A DNA stretch of 64,000 bases, from assembly GCF_947087965.1 (NCBI RefSeq), contig NZ_CAMUES010000002.1, positions 367,188 to 431,187 of the forward strand, written 5' to 3'. Position numbers and translations under genes: made by a program. Below, in pieces: positions 59,951 through 64,000 of this stretch. The stretch comes from an uncultured Mobiluncus sp. Lineage in GTDB: Bacteria; Actinomycetota; Actinomycetes; Actinomycetales; Actinomycetaceae. Each line of letters starts with the position of its first letter. Position 1 is the stretch's first letter. Below the pieces are notes generated by a model, which searched no databases, had not been told where the DNA came from, and worked only from the letters and a program-made list of their open reading frames with translations.

Positions 59951-60008
59951 TTTCTTTGGCGATGGCTCGGGTCGGTCGGATGGCCTCACCGAGCCATCGC
60001 CAAAGAAA
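59951..60008 (-). promoter_or_regulatory. Perfect 20-base inverted repeat between arcD and arcA
   Basis: TTTCTTTGGCGATGGCTCGG at 59951-59970 is the exact reverse complement of 59989-60008, with an 18-base loop. It starts 29 bases after the arcD stop. No T-run follows on the minus strand, so it is more likely an mRNA-stabilising or processing hairpin than a simple terminator. Confidence 0.65.
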
Positions 60009-60036
60009 ACGCAAGATTCAATTGTCGGTATAGTCT

Positions 60037-61560
60037 TTACAGACCGTTCCAGAACATAGCGCTGATGAAGTCACCCTTGAATACGATGACCCAGATAATC
60101 AGCAGTACTGTGAAGGCTATAGCCACGCCCAGGAAAATCTTATCCTTGCCTTGGAATGCCGGCTGGTCAGGATACTGTTCCTTACGGCCCTTGTAATACA
60201 GCGGAGAGCCAATCAACCACAGCAAACCGTTGAGGAACAGCAGCCCGATGCCGCCAGCCCACAGCAACCACACTGTGTAGATGGTCGCGATGACGCCGAC
60301 GCACATCCGGTAGCCTTTAGACGACTTCACGCCTTCCGCCTCGTTGTTTCCCTTCTTGGTCTGAATGATTTGGTAGACGGCGGAAATGACGTAGCACGGA
60401 ATAATCAGCGAAGCCGCGATAGTAATCAAGTCGGTGTAGCTCGAGGCAAAGCCCAAAATCATGATTATGTAAACGATGGAAGACACAATGTTGGTCACCC
60501 ACAGAGAAACTGTCGGGGAACCCTTCCGGTTCGTCTTGCCAAAAGCTGCCATGATGTTGTGGTCAGCTGCCGGCACGAACAGAATCTCGGAGGCCAGCAT
60601 AACCCAGGTCAGCATAGCGCCAGCCACGGAAATCAGCACTGCAATATTGATGAATCCAGCGCCCCAGGGACCGACAGCAGCCGCCATCGCACCGCCCATA
60701 GACGGATCGGCGAGTCCAGCCAACTCGGGCTGTGCCATCAAACCGTAGGACAGGACGTTGACAAATACCAGCAATGCCAGCACGGTAAGGAAAGCGATAA
60801 CCGTAGCCTTAGCCACATCGCTGGACTTCTTGGCACGAGTGGAGTACACCGAAGCACCTTCGATACCAATGAACACCCAGACCGTAACCAGCATCATGCG
60901 GGAGACCTGAGCCATGACCGGGCCGAGCCCGGCTTCTTCGCCTTCGGAACCAACCTGCACCACGTTGCCCCAGAAGTCAGCCGTAAAGAAACCGACCTTG
61001 AAAGCCACAGCAGCACAGATGATAAAGACAACAATCGGAATAATCTTAACCGCGGTAACAATCGTGTTCACAAACGCTGCGGTACGAATACCGGCCAAAA
61101 TCAGGAAGTGAATCAACCACAGGCAGACCAAACCGAAAATCAACCCCGCGATAGAAACGGAATCTCCTTGCATCAAGCCAGAGAATACCGCGAATCCGCC
61201 CAGAGCTGACGTGAAAAAGGCAATGTAAGAGAGGTTGCCGGCCCAAGCCGATAACCAGTATGACCAGGCTGACATAAAGCCGCCGAAGTTGCCCAGACCT
61301 TCCCGAGCGTAGCCATAAACACCACCGGTGATGTCTGGACGAGTCGTTGCCAAAGATTGGAACACGAAAGCCAGCATCAGCATGCCGATGCCGGTAATCA
61401 ACCAACCTATCAACAGCGGCCCCGGCGCCGCTTTGCCAGCCATCTGGCTCGGTATCCCGAAGATACCCGCTCCAACCATGGAACCTATACCAAAAGCAAT
61501 CAACGGGAATAGAGGAAGCTTAACTTCCTCTGTTTCCGCAACAGCATTGTCGTTGCTCAT
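60037..61560 (-). CDS. arcD: Arginine/ornithine antiporter
   Basis: ArcD (507 residues) is an APC-family transporter that brings in arginine and exports ornithine. About 12-13 membrane helices begin at residue 14 with LPLFPLIAFGIGSMVGAGIFGIP, which carries the family's G-S-x-V-G-A-G-I-F motif in helix 1; GGVYGYAREGLGNFGGFMSAWSYWL follows. AAGGG precedes the ATG. It is the first arc gene, under a 465-base upstream region with ARG-box-like sites. Confidence 0.95.
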   Translation of the reverse strand: MSNDNAVAETEEVKLPLFPLIAFGIGSMVGAGIFGIPSQMAGKAAPGPLLIGWLITGIGMLMLAFVFQSLATTRPDITGGVYGYAREGLGNFGGFMSAWSYWLSAWAGNLSYIAFFTSALGGFAVFSGLMQGDSVSIAGLIFGLVCLWLIHFLILAGIRTAAFVNTIVTAVKIIPIVVFIICAAVAFKVGFFTADFWGNVVQVGSEGEEAGLGPVMAQVSRMMLVTVWVFIGIEGASVYSTRAKKSSDVAKATVIAFLTVLALLVFVNVLSYGLMAQPELAGLADPSMGGAMAAAVGPWGAGFINIAVLISVAGAMLTWVMLASEILFVPAADHNIMAAFGKTNRKGSPTVSLWVTNIVSSIVYIIMILGFASSYTDLITIAASLIIPCYVISAVYQIIQTKKGNNEAEGVKSSKGYRMCVGVIATIYTVWLLWAGGIGLLFLNGLLWLIGSPLYYKGRKEQYPDQPAFQGKDKIFLGVAIAFTVLLIIWVIVFKGDFISAMFWNGL

Positions 61561-61711
61561 TCTTTACCCTTCTATATGGAGTGAAGTGTGCGGTCTCGAA
61601 AACAGCGTTCTCGGGGTATGCGCCCCATCGCCGCTGCCCTAAAAACATCTGTTGTTTTTCGCACTAATTCATTGTATTACCTGTTCACACGTAAATCGAG
61701 GGATTTCCGAA

Positions 61712-61730
61712 TTTGAATAATTATGCGTAT
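61712..61730. promoter_or_regulatory. ARG-box-like site 1 upstream of arcD
   Basis: TTTGAATAATTATGCGTAT has one perfect TGAAT half, an AT-rich centre and a weaker second half. It lies about 40 bases upstream of the -10-like element. Confidence 0.35.
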
Positions 61731-61766
61731 ACCCTTCTTTGTCCCCCCTGTACTCCGTATTTAGAG

Positions 61767-61785
61767 AATGCATATATTTTCATGT
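61767..61785. promoter_or_regulatory. ARG-box-like site 2 upstream of arcD
   Basis: AATGCATATATTTTCATGT resembles the Gram-positive ARG box C-A-T-G-A-A-T-A-A-A-A-A-T-T-C-A-A-G at most positions. It is about 55 bases from site 1, near five helical turns, as expected for ArgR hexamer binding. Confidence 0.4.
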
Positions 61786-62025
61786 TACAGTAGGCGGTTT
61801 CGGGGTGGTTGCATGCTCGAGAGGCTGCACAAGCGTCGGGCTCTGGCTGCACAAGGTGAGTGGGTTTTTGTTCGTTTCGTCAGGCTTTAAGGGGTACTTG
61901 AGTCTGTGCCTGGCAAGTTATTCCACGGGTTGCGCATGCATTGCTGGCGCTGACACACGCAAACAGACTAAAAAAACCAGGAAATGTGAAAACGACACCG
62001 CGACGAGACGGTGGAAATCATTTAG

Positions 62026-62101
62026 TGGCGCGCCCGAAGGGACTCGAACCCCCAACCTTCTGATCCGTAGTCAGATGCTCTATCCATTGAGCTACGAGCG
62101 C
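62026..62101 (-). tRNA. tRNA-Arg (anticodon ACG)
   Basis: A 76-base cloverleaf is encoded on the minus strand. The acceptor stem GCGCTCG pairs with CGGGCGC (one G-T pair), the D arm contains AGCTCAATGGATAGAGC, the anticodon loop CTACGGA has anticodon ACG within the TCTGA/TCAGA stem, and the T loop TTCGAGT is standard. The 3' CCA is encoded. It lies between the M20 hydrolase gene and arcD. ACG becomes ICG and reads CGU, CGC and CGA. Confidence 0.97.
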
Positions 62102-62136
62102 TTCGCGTACAAGTTTAATACAAGCCTTTCCTGATA

Positions 62137-63276
62137 TCAAAATCCCAGGATAGCCAGCCACAAATCCACGACTACTTCCAGGTTACTGTCTAGGAAGTCA
62201 TAGGCAGAGGTATGCAGTGGCGGCCAATCTTGCCCATTGCCGATATAGACCATCGCTCCGCTGGCGAGCTTCAAGTAATGTCCGAAATCTTCCGAGGCCC
62301 GGTAGGGCTTTTCCAGGTACACGACCGGCAACCCCGCACGTTGCGCGGCGGCGGCAACCAGGTCTATTGCCGCGTCATCGTTGCAAGTCTCTGGAAATAC
62401 GTCGCAGTCAGTCATGGACAGCAACAGGGAAGTTTGTTTCGCCAGGTGGGAGGCCTCGTCGCAAATCAGGCTCTTTAGCTTGGCCAGGTCAGATTCGTTT
62501 TCGGCGCGCAAGGTCAGGTTCAGCTCTCCGTGGGACGCCGAGATGCCAAAATCTTTACGACCGACTTCGATGCCGACCACCGTGGCCAACACAAAACCCT
62601 TAAAACTGGAATGCGGATTGTCGAGTCTCGCCACGCCCGCCAAATCCATAACGTAGAGAACCAGCTGGGCAATCGTTTCGCTGGGGTTTAACCCCGCTTC
62701 CGGGTTGCTGGCGTGCGTGGTGATACCTTTAAATTCCAGACTCAACCCTTGCGAGGCGCACTGCGACACGCCCCGTTTCAGAGCCACGCAGCCGCGGGGT
62801 ATTCCGCTCCAGTTGTGGAAAGCGTAAATCTGGTCGATTGCTTCCCGCCCGATGAGCCGCGAACTGGGGAAACCTCCAGCCCCGGTTTCTTCGGCCGGCT
62901 GAAAGATGAGATAAACGTCAGAGGGCACGTCGCGCCCTTCCAACTCCACAGCCAGTCCCGCCAGGGACGAACTGTGCCCATCATGACCGCACTTGTGCGA
63001 CACCCCAGGATTCTGAGAGGCGTAAGGCAAATCCAAATCTTCTGCAATGGGCAGCGCATCGTAGTCCGCACGGAAACCAATGGAAGGCTGAGCGGGATCC
63101 GTTCCTGGAATCTTGACCCAAAACCAACTGCCTTCGTCATGAATAACAAAGGAGGTGTGTTCGGCTAGAAAGCTCATCAACCTGCGCTTAGTTTCAACTT
63201 CCTGCCCGGAGATTTCGGGGTGAGCATGCAGCTCGTGGCGCAGCTCTGTCACCAGTTTCAAGTTGCTTTTTTGCAT
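62137..63276 (-). CDS. M20-family amidohydrolase
   Basis: The 379-residue zinc hydrolase resembles N-acyl amino acid or aminobenzoyl-glutamate amidohydrolases (M20D). HAHPEISGQEVET at 13-25, GFRADYDALPI, the metal-binding CGHDGHSS and the catalytic PAEETGAGG are clear, followed by the lid-type dimerisation domain (SLEFKGITTHASNP). The position between argR and tRNA-Arg/arc suggests release of arginine, ornithine or another amino acid from an acylated form, but that is context only. The ATG at 63276 has a modest ribosome site (GAGG). Confidence 0.9.
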   Translation of the reverse strand: MQKSNLKLVTELRHELHAHPEISGQEVETKRRLMSFLAEHTSFVIHDEGSWFWVKIPGTDPAQPSIGFRADYDALPIAEDLDLPYASQNPGVSHKCGHDGHSSSLAGLAVELEGRDVPSDVYLIFQPAEETGAGGFPSSRLIGREAIDQIYAFHNWSGIPRGCVALKRGVSQCASQGLSLEFKGITTHASNPEAGLNPSETIAQLVLYVMDLAGVARLDNPHSSFKGFVLATVVGIEVGRKDFGISASHGELNLTLRAENESDLAKLKSLICDEASHLAKQTSLLLSMTDCDVFPETCNDDAAIDLVAAAAQRAGLPVVYLEKPYRASEDFGHYLKLASGAMVYIGNGQDWPPLHTSAYDFLDSNLEVVVDLWLAILGF

Positions 63277-63388
63277 CGTTCCAAGGTTCCTCTTGTCCGC
63301 TAACTACGCTCAGCCGCAGAATTAATTGGCGAGCCTCACTGCTAGTCTAGTCAGGATAAGCTGCGAAGTTGCGGTTCTGGGAGAGTTA

Positions 63389-63889
63389 TTACAATCCTGA
63401 GATAGAGAGCAGAAGTTCGTGAAGTGCTTGGGCTGATTCTTCGTCAGGGCAGATAATCAGGACGGTGTTATCCCCCGCAATCGTGCCCAGGACTCCATCT
63501 AGGTTTTCCTTGTCAATGATGGAGGCCAGAGGGGAGGCCGCCGCCGGGGGGGTGCGCAGAATAACTTGATTGCAAGCACGGGTAGACTTCAGCAAAAACT
63601 GTTTCACCCAGTAGTCCAGACTGCCGTTAAGCGGTTTGGCGCTCTCCCCCGCGCCCTCGGTGGGAACCAGGGAATAGTGCAGGTTTCCGTCACGATCCCG
63701 AATTTTTGTGGCTGATAGTTCTTCCAAATCGCGCGAGAGAGTCGCTTGCGTCACGTTGAAACCCAGGACGTTCAGGTGATTCTGCAAAGCCCGTTGGGAG
63801 CGAATCACGTTTTCTTGCAGCAGCCGGGTAATCACGGCGTGACGGGTCGTCTTCGAGGGAACGACTCGGGTTAAAGCGTCGTCGGTCAT
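63389..63889 (-). CDS. argR: Arginine repressor ArgR
   Basis: ArgR (166 residues) is a hexameric, arginine-dependent regulator. The N-terminal winged helix (about 12-75) has IRSQRALQNHLNVLGFNVTQ and TLSRDLEELSATKIRDRDG; the C-terminal oligomerisation and arginine-binding domain ends with GVLGTIAGDNTVLIICPDE, where GTIAGD is the arginine-binding motif. ATG at 63889 is used; a TTG six codons earlier has no ribosome site, while GGGGG lies 12 bases before the ATG, a little far. It may repress synthesis genes and activate or control arc. Confidence 0.94.
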   Translation of the reverse strand: MTDDALTRVVPSKTTRHAVITRLLQENVIRSQRALQNHLNVLGFNVTQATLSRDLEELSATKIRDRDGNLHYSLVPTEGAGESAKPLNGSLDYWVKQFLLKSTRACNQVILRTPPAAASPLASIIDKENLDGVLGTIAGDNTVLIICPDEESAQALHELLLSISGL

Positions 63890-64000
63890 AGGCAAATCAA
63901 CCCCCAATAAAACTGGAATTCACTCACTGTAAACTTTAACCTACACCGGGTTGGTGGGGTTCTCTAGTTGGGGTGGGTGTTTAAATGGGTTTCGCCCCCC
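63890..64000. other. Region upstream of argR
   Basis: The last 111 bases hold no visible gene. On the minus strand an AT-rich stretch with TAAAGTTTACAGT about 35-50 bases before the argR start may contain its promoter, and a GTGAATTC segment could be half of an ARG box. Confidence 0.3.

Larger units (their letters stand above)
61561..62025 (-). promoter_or_regulatory. Upstream control region of the arc operon
   Basis: No gene is supported in this 465-base AT-rich gap. On the minus strand a -10-like TACAAT lies at 61671-61676, a hairpin AAAAACA-TCTGT-TGTTTTT at 61641-61659 within the leader, and two ARG-box-like sites are listed separately. The 3' flank of the tRNA gene lies at its right end. 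Confidence 0.5.

Noticed and set aside
59951..60008. Inverted repeat taken as an insertion sequence end
   Set aside because: No transposase, target duplication or internal gene is present; it is a single stem-loop.
60151..61209. Plus-strand open frame (352 codons) opposite arcD
   Set aside because: Its composition (rich in Gln, Asn, His, Asp) is the usual mirror of membrane helices on the other strand, so it is not a gene.
61739..62134. Plus-strand open frame overlapping the tRNA-Arg gene
   Set aside because: It runs through the complement of the tRNA and has no ribosome site or domain.

Overview
The window reads as chromosomal DNA of an actinobacterium, most likely a member of the Actinomycetaceae. 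The markers are a PriA-type HisA, DivIVA/Wag31 with SepF and YggT next to FtsZ, a SufR-led SUF operon, the tlyA-nadK-recN-steA-mctB-murJ block, many GTG and TTG starts and moderately high GC. A complete arginine deiminase pathway in this background would fit Mobiluncus (for example M. curtisii), but the genus is an inference and was not tested. About 60 protein genes and one tRNA gene are supported. No insertion sequence, CRISPR array or rRNA gene was seen.

Layout. 1-5582 (minus): histidine biosynthesis hisD-hisC-hisB-hypothetical-hisH-priA, followed by the start of an SseB-like gene. 5598-10741: an inserted-looking cassette with a GntR/FadR regulator, a class V aminotransferase and a sugar-type ABC importer lacking an ATPase, wedged between dnaE and hisD. 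10793-19449 (minus): ftsZ, sepF, yggT, divIVA, lspA, a pseudouridine synthase and dnaE. 19660-22022 (plus): a polar amino acid ABC importer. 22051-28173: four large TPR-like proteins of unknown function forming two paralogous pairs. 28303-33307: a small membrane protein, PspA, an ABC-F ATPase, a lipoprotein and an old-yellow-enzyme family protein.

33448-40390 (minus): sufR-sufB-sufD-Rieske ferredoxin-sufC-sufS-sufU-sufT. 40616-53599 (minus): a very compact block with Nudix, glycosyltransferase, murJ, MraY-like, mctB, steA, recN, nadK, two small genes, tlyA and an unusual 830-residue fusion (RG-rich tail, TPR-like region, HAD phosphatase). 53743-56060: RNase HI ending in a likely beta-clamp motif, an EcsC-like protein and an acetyl xylan esterase family enzyme. 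56280-63889 (minus): arginine catabolism arcD-arcA-arcB-arcC with its terminator, tRNA-Arg, an M20 amidohydrolase and argR.

How the genes work together. The arc genes take up arginine, convert it to citrulline and then to ornithine plus carbamoyl phosphate, and make ATP; ArgR nearby and ARG-box-like sites suggest arginine-responsive control, and strong stem-loops lie in the arc intergenic regions. The suf genes form one Fe-S assembly line controlled by SufR. The his genes probably depend partly on transcription from the inserted cassette, because only 15 bases separate hisD from the upstream permease. The least understood parts are the four-gene TPR-like module and the TPR-HAD fusion.
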